Shown here: in pieces, positions 44,448 to 52,333 of the stretch | Numbering within the stretch: position 1 is the stretch's first letter | Layout of the letters: the number at the start of each line of letters is the position of its first letter | From: CAIVVT01 sp963757265 | GTDB lineage: Bacteria > Acidobacteriota > Terriglobia > Bryobacterales > Bryobacteraceae | Direction: 5' to 3' | DNA: 64,000 nucleotides | Assembly (NCBI GenBank): GCA_963757265.1 | Contig: CAVWRA010000006.1 | Location: 2,294,001 to 2,358,000, forward strand | Notes under the pieces: generated by a model | Told to the model about the DNA's origin: nothing | Seen by the model: the letters and a program-made list of their open reading frames with translations, nothing else | Databases searched by the model: none | Made by a program: the position numbers and the translations under genes

Positions 44448-45386
44448 ATGTCAGACGAGTCCAGCCCGCAGCCCCTCGAGGATCTCGAACCCGAGATTTC
44501 CGAGTTTGAGCCGGACAGCGTGGAGGAGCTTCCCCCGATGAGCGAACCGCAGGTCGAGCCGGCGCAGCCACAGGGCGCTGAGCCCGCCAATCCGGCCTGG
44601 CAGAGGGTCAAGCTGGCGCGGCACCCCAAGCGCCCGCATACGCTGGACTACATCCAGCGCCTGGCCTCGGATTTCACCGAAATTCACGGCGACCGGCGCT
44701 TCGGCGACGACGCGGCGATCGTCTGCGGCTACGGCCATGTGAGCGACCGGGCGGTGATGCTGGTGGGCCAGCAGAAGGGCCGCGACACCAAGCAGAAGCT
44801 CCTGCGCAACTTCGGCATGCCCAAGCCGGAAGGGTATCGCAAGGCGCTGCGGGTGATGGAACTGGCGGCCAAATTCGGCCGTCCGGTGATCACGTTCCTG
44901 GATACCCCGGGGGCCTATCCGGGCATCGACGCGGAGGAGCGCGGGCAGGCCGAGGCGATCGCGTTTAACCTGCGCGAGATGGCGCGGCTGGAGACGCCAA
45001 TCGTGGTGGCGGTGATCGGCGAAGGCGGCAGCGGTGGGGCGCTGGCGCTGGGCATCGGCAACCGGGTGTTGATGCTGGAAAATGCGATCTACAGCGTGAT
45101 TTCGCCGGAGAGCTGCGCGGCAATCATCTATCGCGACGCCTCGATGGGCGCGCAGGCGGCATCGGCGCTGCGGCTGACGGCGCCCGATTTGAGCAAGCTC
45201 GGGCTGATCGACCGGATCGTCGCTGAACCGCCCGGCGGCGCGCAGGAAAACCCCGACGTGGCGGCGGAGAATCTGCGTCAGGAACTGGTGCGCACGCTGG
45301 ACGAGCTGAAGGATCTATCCGGCGAGCAGTTGGTCGCGGACCGCTACGCGCGCTTCCGCGGCATGGGCAATTTCTTCCAGGAATGA
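44448..45386 (+). CDS. accA: Acetyl-CoA carboxylase carboxyltransferase subunit alpha
   Basis: A 312-residue AccA. The crotonase-like core includes RPHTLDYIQRLASDFTEIHG, GQQKGRDTKQKLLRNFGMP, FLDTPGAYPGIDAEERGQAE, IGEGGSGGALALGIGNRVLM and YSVISPESCAAIIYRD. With AccD it transfers carboxyl from biotin to acetyl-CoA, the first step of fatty acid synthesis. The first 50 residues are unusually acidic and proline-rich (EDLEPEISEFEPDSVEELPP) in place of the normal helical N-terminus. It follows dnaE by 44 bases, likely in the same transcript. Confidence 0.95.
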   Translation: MSDESSPQPLEDLEPEISEFEPDSVEELPPMSEPQVEPAQPQGAEPANPAWQRVKLARHPKRPHTLDYIQRLASDFTEIHGDRRFGDDAAIVCGYGHVSDRAVMLVGQQKGRDTKQKLLRNFGMPKPEGYRKALRVMELAAKFGRPVITFLDTPGAYPGIDAEERGQAEAIAFNLREMARLETPIVVAVIGEGGSGGALALGIGNRVLMLENAIYSVISPESCAAIIYRDASMGAQAASALRLTAPDLSKLGLIDRIVAEPPGGAQENPDVAAENLRQELVRTLDELKDLSGEQLVADRYARFRGMGNFFQE

Positions 45387-45416
45387 GCATGACCGCGCCC
45401 GGCCGCGCACTTCCGG

Positions 45417-45755
45417 CTACTCGGGCGACGAATCTTCCTCCACCGAGATTTTCAGGGCGCGCAGGAATTTCTGGTCCTGGGTGGTGAATTTCAGGCGGAT
45501 GCCGGTTTCGCCGCGGCGGGCACGCGAGGGCTGCTCCTCGGTGACTTCGATATGCGTCTCGGCCTGGTCGTCCTCAGCGGCTTCGCCGTCGGAGGAGCGC
45601 TTGTTGAAGCCAATGGTGGCCTCCAGGATCAGGAAGACGTCATAGCCGGCCTTCCGGATCTCGCCAATGGCCTCGGCAATCCGTTCCGAATCGGAGAGCG
45701 AGTCGTTGATGGCGTTGCCTAATTCCTGCATCAACTGCTTGAGACGTTCGTCCAA
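45417..45755 (-). CDS. Small conserved hypothetical protein
   Basis: A 112-residue acidic/helical protein: LDERLKQLMQELGNAINDSL, then an AIGEIRKAGYDVFLILEATI helix and strand, and a C-terminal KFTTQDQKFLRALKISVEED. The family is not recognised. The start is TTG at 45755, with GGGGA 6 bases upstream; the reading frame continues further upstream to 46511 but that part has non-coding composition and overlaps a membrane-protein gene on the other strand. It is convergent with accA. Confidence 0.6.
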   Translation of the reverse strand: MDERLKQLMQELGNAINDSLSDSERIAEAIGEIRKAGYDVFLILEATIGFNKRSSDGEAAEDDQAETHIEVTEEQPSRARRGETGIRLKFTTQDQKFLRALKISVEEDSSPE

Positions 45756-45945
45756 GGCGATTCCCCTTCCGCCACCTTCAGAATACCATCGAGCCGCACG
45801 CGCCCGGCTTGAATTTGGCCGTCCTTCCCGTGGACTTGATTCCGGCCGTGCGGCCGACCCGCACGTGCACGCTCCTACTATCGGACGACGCAGCGGGAGC
45901 ATTAGGGGTTCCCTCGGCTTGGTACCATGGATTGTCCGCACTTTC

Positions 45946-46242
45946 ATGCCCCGCGCGTGGCCCACCAGACAATCCGCAGAGCACATCGCCAAGGCGTTTG
46001 TCCGCTCGTTCATGCCGGGCGTGATCAAGCCGCTGCACGTTCTGTGGAACGAAATCCTGGGCTTTGTTTTCTTTATGTTGGCGCTGCTGGTATCGATCGG
46101 GCCGGTGCGCCGCGGGTACCACGAACTGGACGGGGATCCGGCCAACTCGATCAAGTTCGGGCTGGCCGTGCTGCTGGCGGTGTTGATGCTGGGTTTCGGG
46201 GTGCATTCGTTTCTGCGGGCGCGGCGGATCGGGCGCTCGTGA
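45946..46242 (+). CDS. Small membrane protein, two helices
   Basis: A 98-residue protein with two membrane segments: EILGFVFFMLALLVSIGPVR and IKFGLAVLLAVLMLGFGVHS, separated by a short charged loop, and an arginine-rich tail. ATG at 45946 is chosen because upstream residues in the longer frame overlap the antisense small gene. The function is unknown. It is followed by a 200-base stretch of RNA-like hairpins and a terminator. Confidence 0.6.
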   Translation: MPRAWPTRQSAEHIAKAFVRSFMPGVIKPLHVLWNEILGFVFFMLALLVSIGPVRRGYHELDGDPANSIKFGLAVLLAVLMLGFGVHSFLRARRIGRS

Positions 46243-46289
46243 GCGCTGCCGGGCGGGCGCGGCGCCGGCTTCATGCACATTACAGGTAA

Positions 46290-46419
46290 CCCAAACGTCA
46301 CAGGCTCCGTTGTTAGTTGTAGACGAGGGAAACACGAAAATCCACCCGGAGGAACAAAGGTGACCTCCCACCACCGGGGATTTTCGGGAAGCGGCCACTG
46401 CGGCCGTTTCAGCCATTCG
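46290..46419 (+). ncRNA. Possible structured RNA upstream of a terminator
   Basis: A cluster of stem-loops: CGAAAATCC (46337-46345) pairs perfectly with GGATTTTCG, with an inner GGAGG/CCTCC pairing, followed by a GGCC-actgc-GGCC hairpin and then the terminator at 46420-46457. No convincing ORF spans it. I do not recognise the class; acidobacterial RNAs such as Acido-1 and 6S RNA should be compared. It could also simply be the 3' UTR of the preceding membrane-protein gene. Confidence 0.35.
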
Positions 46420-46457
46420 GGGCTTGCGGACCGTGCCGGCCGCAAGCCCTGCTTTTT
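46420..46457 (+). terminator. Rho-independent terminator
   Basis: Perfect 10-bp stem GGGCTTGCGG / CCGCAAGCCC with a 10-base loop, followed by TGCTTTTTG. The T-tract lies only on the plus strand, so it ends transcription from the left. Confidence 0.85.
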
Positions 46458-46752
46458 GTCGGCGGTGCGATTTTGGGTAGCGTCTGAAATCTGCGTCGCG
46501 ATTCCGAGCAAGATCTAGAGCGACTCGGCCCGCCGAGATTAAGCCTGCGTCGGAAGAGGTCCAGACCGATGACCCATCGGATACCGACAAACGCAACGCA
46601 GATTATCCACCGGTGAATGCAGGCGATGGCAACACACTGCGCCAGCCCTCGCACTGGGGTTTGCGGGTCACGCATGGGTGAGGCAAATGCGTGGGGCGTT
46701 CAAGTTATTGAAAAACAAGGTATTAAAAACGGCATAGGGCGGTGGAGAGATA

Positions 46753-46780
46753 TTGACAAGGACTGCAACGGTGATAGGCT
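46753..46780 (+). promoter_or_regulatory. Candidate sigma-70 promoter of the DUF3800 gene
   Basis: TTGACA (46753-46758), 16-base spacer and TAGGCT (46775-46780). A start near 46787 leaves about 70 nt before GTG 46858 but only about 8 before TTG 46795, favouring the later start codon. The gap 46458-46752 shows no convincing gene; it has one DnaA-box-like TTATCCACC at 46603. Confidence 0.45.
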
Positions 46781-46857
46781 TGTAGTGCGACTGGTTGAGT
46801 TTCCCCAGAGAGGAACTCGCACGTGCCCTAAATGGTGCGGCCCGTCGCCTTTTTTAC

Positions 46858-47655
46858 GTGTACCTGCTCTATCTCGACGAATCCGGGAATGAATCTGACC
46901 CCACTGATAGGTTCTTCGTGCTTGCGGGGGCAGCCGTATTTGAGCGTGTCACATTCTTCCTGTCCCGCGAGATGGAGAGCGTCCAGACAAAGCACTTTCC
47001 TGGGCTTCCCCCGATAGAATTTCACGCGACCGAGATTAGGGCCGGCAAGGGCTTCTGGCGAAATGTGGCAGAACCGAAGCGCAACGAAATCCTAGGCGAT
47101 ATCGCAGACGCGATCGCCGGGGCAAACGAACAAGGCATGATTCTGTTCGCCGCCGCAGTTGAAAAAAGCGCTTCGCTCTATGGAGAAGATGCTGTCGCTT
47201 ATGCGACGGAGCAGATCCTGTCCAGATTCGACAGATTCCTCTCGCGGCGTAACGACCAGAATGATCCCCAGCGCGGCCTCTTGGTGTTCGCCGAAGGCAA
47301 GTTCGACAAGAGGGCAAAAACGTGGGTGCGAGAATTCAGACAGCTTGGCACGCGCTGGGACGCCCTCAGAAATCTCTGTGACATCCCATACTTCGCCAGC
47401 GTAAAGGAGTCTCGTCTGCTTCAGGTAGCTGATTTCGTGGCTCACTCCGTTTTCCTGTTGTATGGACGGAAAAACCCGACCCTGATCGCGAAATTCATTC
47501 ATCGCTTTGATCAGCGGGACGGAACGATTCATGGCCTCAGGCATTTTCGGCCTGACGGTGTGGTTGGCATATGCGAGTGCCCAGCATGCTATAACTGGAA
47601 GCACCCGGGCCGTTACGGACCATGGCTGGAGCCTGCTGCGACTGGACACGAGTAG
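46858..47655 (+). CDS. DUF3800 domain protein
   Basis: A 265-residue protein beginning VYLLYLDESGNESDPTDRFF, the DUF3800 signature strand with the conserved D-E-S-G. A middle acidic HATEIRAG and a late SRLLQVADFVAHSVFLLYG (D conserved) complete the RNase H-like pattern. DUF3800 proteins are uncharacterised, often on mobile or defence-rich DNA, with predicted nuclease fold. GTG 46858 matches the family start; an in-frame TTG at 46795 would add 21 residues. The gene is less GC-rich than its neighbours, suggesting acquisition. Confidence 0.82.
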   Translation: MYLLYLDESGNESDPTDRFFVLAGAAVFERVTFFLSREMESVQTKHFPGLPPIEFHATEIRAGKGFWRNVAEPKRNEILGDIADAIAGANEQGMILFAAAVEKSASLYGEDAVAYATEQILSRFDRFLSRRNDQNDPQRGLLVFAEGKFDKRAKTWVREFRQLGTRWDALRNLCDIPYFASVKESRLLQVADFVAHSVFLLYGRKNPTLIAKFIHRFDQRDGTIHGLRHFRPDGVVGICECPACYNWKHPGRYGPWLEPAATGHE

Positions 47656-47686
47656 CGTCAGGGCACCTTTCAGACACTACCCGGTT

Positions 47687-47716
47687 TTGACGGACCAGCG
47701 GCGGATGCGATACCCT
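47687..47716 (+). promoter_or_regulatory. Candidate rpsT promoter
   Basis: TTGACG (47687-47692), 18-base spacer, TACCCT (47711-47716), 42 bases before the rpsT start codon. Confidence 0.45.
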
Positions 47717-47758
47717 AAAGGCTGTAACACTTTGGGTTAAGGTGCGTAACGACTAGCA

Positions 47759-48040
47759 ATGGCGAATCATTTTTCCTCGTTGAAGCGGATCCGGATCACC
47801 GAGCGGCGCACGAAGGTGAACCGGATGCGGCGGAGCCGGATGCGGCTGGCGGTCCGGAGCATGCGCAAGACGCTTGAAAAGAAAGACGCGCAGGCGGCTG
47901 CGGCACTGCTGCCGGAGACGTTTTCGATCGTTGACCGGGCGGCCCGATGGGGCATCATCAAGGACAACACCGCGGCCCGCTACAAGGCCCGCATCCACAA
48001 GCACCTGAAGGCCCTTACGGGCGCGCCAGAGTCGGCGTAA
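47759..48040 (+). CDS. rpsT: 30S ribosomal protein S20
   Basis: A 93-residue, strongly basic helical protein (MANHFSSLKRIRITERRTKV at the N-terminus, GIIKDNTAARYKARIHKHLK near the end), matching bacterial S20 in length and pattern. It binds 16S rRNA early in small-subunit assembly. It is convergent with holA, a frequent bacterial neighbourhood. Confidence 0.95.
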   Translation: MANHFSSLKRIRITERRTKVNRMRRSRMRLAVRSMRKTLEKKDAQAAAALLPETFSIVDRAARWGIIKDNTAARYKARIHKHLKALTGAPESA

Positions 48041-48054
48041 AGCTCTCCATTTCA

Positions 48055-48077
48055 GCGCCTTACATCAAGTGAGGCGC
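48055..48077. terminator. Hairpin between convergent rpsT and holA
   Basis: GCGCCTTAC-atcaa-GTGAGGCGC: nine-base stem (one G-T pair) with a five-base loop that contains the holA stop codon. No T-tract follows on either strand, so any terminator action would be weak or factor-assisted. Confidence 0.4.
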
Positions 48078-49141
48078 AGCACGAAATCCTCCAGGACAAT
48101 GCGATCGTCGGGGCGGTTGCCCTTGAGGTCGCGGTCCGCCCGGAAGACCAGCGAGATGGCCTGCTCGAGCGTTTCGCGGGGGAACTTCAGGCTGGCGTTG
48201 TAGACCTGCTCGGCGCGCGTGCGCCACATCGCAATCCCCTGGCGCTGGAAGTAAGTCTGGACGTCCTGGACGGAACGCAATTGCTGTTCGCGGGCGGCCA
48301 GGGCCAGGCGCAGCAGCGTGCCCAGGAAGGTCAGAGCCAAGGGCAGGTATTCGCCCTCGCGGATGAGCGTGTCCAGGAGGCGCAGCGATTCCAGCCGGTC
48401 GCGCCGGGCCAGGGCGTTGACCAGGGCGAAAATCGTCGTCTCGGAGAGGTTCGGCACCAGGGCCGCGATGTCCTGGGTGCTGATTTCGCCGCCGGGCGGG
48501 GCGTAGAGGGCCAGCTTGTCGAGCTCGTTCACCAGGCGCGCTAGGTCGGCGGCAGTGGCCTCGACCAGCCGGTCGAGCTGGGGCGGGCCGATGCGCAGGC
48601 CCAGTTCGGCGGCTCGCTGCTGGGCAAAGGCCCGCGCCTCGAGGGCGGTGGTGTGATGGAACTCGACGCTGGCGGGTATGGCGGCGTAGAACTTGGCGAC
48701 GCGTTCGCAGCGGGCTTTGTCCTCGCCTTCAAAATCGTAACGCGAGCAGTCGAAGACCAGGACCACGCCGGGCGTCGGGTCGTTGCAATAGGCGGCCAGC
48801 AGGGCGGCATCACCCTTGGCGGCGCCCGGGGCGTCGCTTTCCCCGGCGTCCGCTTCGGCGGCGGCACGGCCGCGCGGCAGGGCGGATTCGGCCGCGCCCA
48901 CCCAGATGACGCGGTTGCCGGCGAACAGCGACATCGAGCGGGCGTCATCCAGGACTTCGCTCAGCGGCAGGGTGTCGAGGTCGTGGCGCGTCAGCCCGCT
49001 GGAGCGCTCCTCGGGCGGCAGAACCTTGTCGAGGAGCGCCTCGCGGCACTGCCGGCGACGGTGGATCTCGGGGCCCAGAAAGAGGTAGACCGGCCGGGGT
49101 GGCTGAAGCTGCAGCGAGCGGATGAACTGCTCGGGCGTCAC
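48065..49141 (-). CDS. holA: DNA polymerase III delta subunit
   Basis: A 358-residue HolA-like protein. VTPEQFIRSLQLQPPRPVYL followed by FLGPE is the N-terminal clamp-loader strand; RSMSLFAGNRVIWVG and VVLVFDCSRYDFEG follow the AAA+ core, and LARLVNELDKLALYAPPGGE plus the C-terminal helical collar (SLKFPRETLEQAISLVFRAD) are typical. It opens the beta clamp. GTG 49141 is chosen because the longer frame would overlap lptE by 41 bases. Member of the minus-strand run lptE-holA behind the phospholipid genes. Confidence 0.9.
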   Translation of the reverse strand: MTPEQFIRSLQLQPPRPVYLFLGPEIHRRRQCREALLDKVLPPEERSSGLTRHDLDTLPLSEVLDDARSMSLFAGNRVIWVGAAESALPRGRAAAEADAGESDAPGAAKGDAALLAAYCNDPTPGVVLVFDCSRYDFEGEDKARCERVAKFYAAIPASVEFHHTTALEARAFAQQRAAELGLRIGPPQLDRLVEATAADLARLVNELDKLALYAPPGGEISTQDIAALVPNLSETTIFALVNALARRDRLESLRLLDTLIREGEYLPLALTFLGTLLRLALAAREQQLRSVQDVQTYFQRQGIAMWRTRAEQVYNASLKFPRETLEQAISLVFRADRDLKGNRPDDRIVLEDFVLRLT

Positions 49142-49148
49142 GGCGACC

Positions 49149-49700
49149 CTACCACGCCTCCAGGATCGAACTGACGACCTGCTGGGCAACGCTGCGGCTC
49201 AGGCGGGCCAGCGCGGCGTCGCTCTCGTCGATGTAGGAACGCTGGTCGGTAGTGATTTCGTAGCGTTCCCGGACCTCCATGTTGGTGCGCGACCAGAGCA
49301 CCTTTTTCGTGGCGCGCTCGCGCAGGGTGAGGTTCAGCCACACGCTGAGCAGCACTCCCGAGGAACGACCGGTTGCGGGGTCGTAAACCGTGGGGGCGCC
49401 GTAATAGCCCTTGACCACGCCCTCCAGGACGGCGTCGGCGTTGTTGGGGTCGGAGACTACCTGGTAGCGGGTGCGGGCCGTGAACTCGCGTCCGATCTCC
49501 TGCGGCAACAGGCCGGTGAGCTTGTATTTCGTCGTGGCGTTGGTGAACGCGGGCAAGGCGATGGTGTGCAGAGTTTTAGGCAGCATGTCGCCCTGGCCGC
49601 CGACATGGTAGCCGCAGCCGGCCAGGCTGGCCAGCAACAGGGCCACAAGCGGGGCTGGCGAGGCTGTGCAGAGTTTTCGTCTCACTGAGGCAGCATTCAT
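49149..49700 (-). CDS. lptE: LPS-assembly lipoprotein LptE-like
   Basis: A 183-residue lipoprotein: signal ending LLLASLAGC (lipobox LAGC), then GYHVGGQGDMLPKTLHTIAL, FTNATTKYKLTGLLPQEIGR, LEGVVKGYYGAP and a C-terminal helix ARLSRSVAQQVVSSILEAW. This is the LptE pattern; with LptD it inserts LPS into the outer membrane. ATG at 49700 overlaps the stop of the Asd-like gene (ATGA). The frame extending to 49832 is a shadow. Confidence 0.88.
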   Translation of the reverse strand: MNAASVRRKLCTASPAPLVALLLASLAGCGYHVGGQGDMLPKTLHTIALPAFTNATTKYKLTGLLPQEIGREFTARTRYQVVSDPNNADAVLEGVVKGYYGAPTVYDPATGRSSGVLLSVWLNLTLRERATKKVLWSRTNMEVRERYEITTDQRSYIDESDAALARLSRSVAQQVVSSILEAW

Positions 49701-50779
49701 TTCCGCGCGTCTCCCTGGCCCTTCGGTGCGTCTCCCTTTGATACTTCTCCCTTCGACAACGGGCGGCTGAGCAGCGCCGCGGTGAGCAGCACATTGTCGG
49801 CGTGGGCGCGCAGGTTGTCGAAGGCCAGCCACAGCCAGAAGGCGTGCGCGGCGTTGCGGTCGGGCGCCAGGTCGCTGGCCGTGATGCCGCTCTCGCCGGC
49901 GGTGGCTGTGTTTGAGCCGGGCTCCTGGTCCGGACCGCGCACGTCGAAAGCAGCCGCCGCCAGAGCGCGGGTGACGTCGTCGGCGGCGACGGGAGAGTTG
50001 AATTCCAGCCAGACATTCAGCGCGTAGCCGTGGAAGACCGGCGCGTGCAGCAGACGCAGTGAAGGCAGGCCCAGGCCCAGCGGACCCAGCAAGGACGCCA
50101 GGTGCTGGTCGATGCGGCGCTCGACCGCGGCCAGCGCCAGCGGCGCGTCCTGGCCGTAGCGCGGCAGCAGGTTGAAGGCCACCTGGGCGTCAAAGATCTC
50201 CTTGGGCAGCGCCTTGAGGTTCAACAAGCTGACCGTCTGCTGATGCAGCTCGTCGAGGCCGGCGCGGCCGCGCTCGCTGGCGGGTTCGAAGGCCGTGACT
50301 ACAGAGCGCGCCACCCGCGGCTTTTGAAAAGCCGCCAACAGCCGGGCCAGCGCCACGGCCAGCGGATGGGCGGGGACGTGGACCTGGCTGGCGCCGCCGA
50401 GCGGCGGAAGATCGAGCACCGGGGCGCAGACGCGGGCTTCAGCCAGATTCTCCAACGCGCCGGTGACGTCGATCAGGGCCGGAGGGCGCCGGGCGGCGAG
50501 CGCCAGGCGCCGGGCTTCGCGGTGTGTTTCGGCGGCGCCGGCGAGGATCAGCACGGCGGCCTCCTCGACGGAGACGTCGTCGAGCGGAGGGATCACCCCC
50601 AATTCGCCTTCGCTGGCGGTCAGGACGCGTTCCTGCGGCCCGGCCGAGGCCAGGACGAGGTCGATGGGCAGCTTGCGCTCCTCGACCAGTTGCCGGATCT
50701 CCTGGCCGAGGAGGGTTTCACCGCCGATCAGCAGCCACCTGGCGCGAGGCATCGTTGTTGACTGTTCCGGTCCGCTCAT
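49697..50779 (-). CDS. Aspartate-semialdehyde dehydrogenase-like protein, catalytic Cys absent
   Basis: A 360-residue protein with a Rossmann-like start (RWLLIGGETLLGQEIRQLVE) and an Asd/ArgC dimerisation domain (VARSVVTAFEPASERGRAGL, EIFDAQVAFNLLPRYGQDAP, VFHGYALNVWLEF). Where Asd has its NCxT nucleophile there is VPAHPLAVALARLL, with no cysteine, so dehydrogenase activity is unlikely. It lies 2 bases after pssA and overlaps lptE, inside an envelope-biogenesis run, suggesting a structural or regulatory role there (inference). A short repetitive SKGEVSKGDAPKGQGDARK tail ends it. Confidence 0.82.
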   Translation of the reverse strand: MSGPEQSTTMPRARWLLIGGETLLGQEIRQLVEERKLPIDLVLASAGPQERVLTASEGELGVIPPLDDVSVEEAAVLILAGAAETHREARRLALAARRPPALIDVTGALENLAEARVCAPVLDLPPLGGASQVHVPAHPLAVALARLLAAFQKPRVARSVVTAFEPASERGRAGLDELHQQTVSLLNLKALPKEIFDAQVAFNLLPRYGQDAPLALAAVERRIDQHLASLLGPLGLGLPSLRLLHAPVFHGYALNVWLEFNSPVAADDVTRALAAAAFDVRGPDQEPGSNTATAGESGITASDLAPDRNAAHAFWLWLAFDNLRAHADNVLLTAALLSRPLSKGEVSKGDAPKGQGDARK

Positions 50780-50781
50780 TC

Positions 50782-51684
50782 TCAGTTTGCACCGGAGCCG
50801 GGGTCGGGCGCGGGCCGGCGCGGGAACAGCCGCCGCCGCACGATGCCGGCAAAACGCACCAGGATGCCGCTGGAAACATAGGCCGTGGCGAGCAGCAGTA
50901 AGAAGATCTGGGAGAAGTTCCAGATGGCGTAAATCGCGATGCCCAGAACGACCACGGTGACCGGAGAGCGGGGGCGCAGCAGGTTGAGATCCTTGAAGCT
51001 GCGATAGCGCCACAGGCAGATCATGAGGAACGAGAGCAGGGCCAGCAGCGCCAGCCAGGCGCAAACCAGCGGCCAGAACATCAACGGCTCGGAACCGAAA
51101 AAGTAGACCAGCGCCGCCACCATCGCCGCGGCCGCCGGAATGGGCAGGCCGACGAAGTATTTGCGGTCGGGGCGGCCCGGATTGCGCGGCACCGGATTCT
51201 CGGTGACATTGAAACGCGCCAGTCGCGCCGCGCCGCACAACACGAAGGCGAAGACCAGGAAGTAGCCGGCCTGGACAATGTAGCGGCGCAGCGGCTCGGG
51301 CGTCGAAACGTCGAGAAACAGGAAGCCCCACACGAAGCCCAGCACCGCTGGGGCGATGCCGAAGCTGATGACGTCGGCCAGTGAATCGAGTTCTCGGCCG
51401 AATTCGCTGGCCGTATTCGTCAGCCGGGCAATGCGCCCGTCGAGACCGTCCAGGAAGACCGCGACGCCGATGGCCTTGGCGGCCAGTTCAAAGTGCGAAT
51501 TGAAACCGAAATGGCCGCCGGAGGCGTACAGCGCGCCTTCGATCGACTGCAGGATCGCCAGAAAACCGAGATACAGGTTGCCGGCCGTGAACAGGGTCGG
51601 CAGGGCGTAGGCGGCGCGGCGGGGACGGCGCTCGGGCGATTTCGGATCGACCAGGCGCTCGCGCAGATTGAGGCGTGGCAGCAT
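50782..51684 (-). CDS. pssA: CDP-diacylglycerol-serine O-phosphatidyltransferase
   Basis: A 300-residue integral membrane enzyme. The CDP-alcohol phosphatidyltransferase motif is complete: DGLDGRIARLTNTASEFGRE followed by LDSLAD. Six or more hydrophobic helices follow. It makes phosphatidylserine from CDP-diacylglycerol and serine. The psd gene ends 4 bases upstream, so the pair forms the complete route to phosphatidylethanolamine. Confidence 0.94.
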   Translation of the reverse strand: MLPRLNLRERLVDPKSPERRPRRAAYALPTLFTAGNLYLGFLAILQSIEGALYASGGHFGFNSHFELAAKAIGVAVFLDGLDGRIARLTNTASEFGRELDSLADVISFGIAPAVLGFVWGFLFLDVSTPEPLRRYIVQAGYFLVFAFVLCGAARLARFNVTENPVPRNPGRPDRKYFVGLPIPAAAAMVAALVYFFGSEPLMFWPLVCAWLALLALLSFLMICLWRYRSFKDLNLLRPRSPVTVVVLGIAIYAIWNFSQIFLLLLATAYVSSGILVRFAGIVRRRLFPRRPAPDPGSGAN

Positions 51685-51688
51685 GACG

Positions 51689-52300
51689 CTAACCCTCGGC
51701 CGTCGAACGGCGCGCCAGCACCGTGGCTCCAGCCTTGACTCTCTGGCCCTCCCGCACCTCGACCCTCCATTCGGGGCCCAGGTCGACGTCCACGCGCGAA
51801 CCGAACTGGATCAGGCCGATGCGCTCGCCGGTGGTGACGTAATCGCCCGGCTTGACGCGGCAGACGATGCGCCGCGCGAGCAGGCCGGCGATCTGCGAGA
51901 AGGTGACGCGCACGCCATCGCGCGATTCCACGGTGAGCGTGTTGCGCTCGTTGGCATACGAAGCTTCGTCGCGGCTGGCGGCCATGAAGCGGCCCGGGCT
52001 GTAGGTCACGTCCACCACCTTGCCGCCGATGGGCGTGCGGTTGACATGCACGTCGAGAAGGCTCATGAAGATGCACACCTGGGCCGATTCGGGCTTGTGG
52101 CGCAGGCATACGATTTTGCCATCGGCCGGCGAAACGGCGACCGGACCGCGCGGAATGGCGCGCTCGGGATCGCGGAAGAACCACAGGCAAAAGAAGCCGA
52201 AAAGGAACACCGGCAGGGCGGCCCACGGTGATACCACAAGCCATAGCGCAAGGCCCACGACCGCAGCTGCAATTCCGTAATAAGCGCCCGTTGCAACCAT
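51689..52300 (-). CDS. psd: Phosphatidylserine decarboxylase proenzyme (short type)
   Basis: A 203-residue protein: N-terminal hydrophobic segment (ALWLVVSPWAALPVFLFGFF), VSPADGKIV, the VHVNRTPIGGKV segment with conserved histidine and the self-processing site IQFGSRVDV, in which the serine after glycine becomes the pyruvoyl group. It converts phosphatidylserine to phosphatidylethanolamine. The short length and FGSR motif match the Psd class common outside Gammaproteobacteria. It is first of the minus-strand run psd-pssA-asd-like-lptE-holA. Confidence 0.93.
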   Translation of the reverse strand: MVATGAYYGIAAAVVGLALWLVVSPWAALPVFLFGFFCLWFFRDPERAIPRGPVAVSPADGKIVCLRHKPESAQVCIFMSLLDVHVNRTPIGGKVVDVTYSPGRFMAASRDEASYANERNTLTVESRDGVRVTFSQIAGLLARRIVCRVKPGDYVTTGERIGLIQFGSRVDVDLGPEWRVEVREGQRVKAGATVLARRSTAEG

Positions 52301-52333
52301 CCGATGGAGGGGCCGAAAAATGCCCCCAATTTT

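Noticed and set aside
46273..46518. 81-residue plus-strand ORF
   Set aside because: It crosses the hairpin cluster and terminator, with no coding-like composition.
46603..46611. DnaA-box-like TTATCCACC
   Set aside because: Single imperfect box with no cluster, AT-rich unwinding element or dnaA/dnaN; not an origin.
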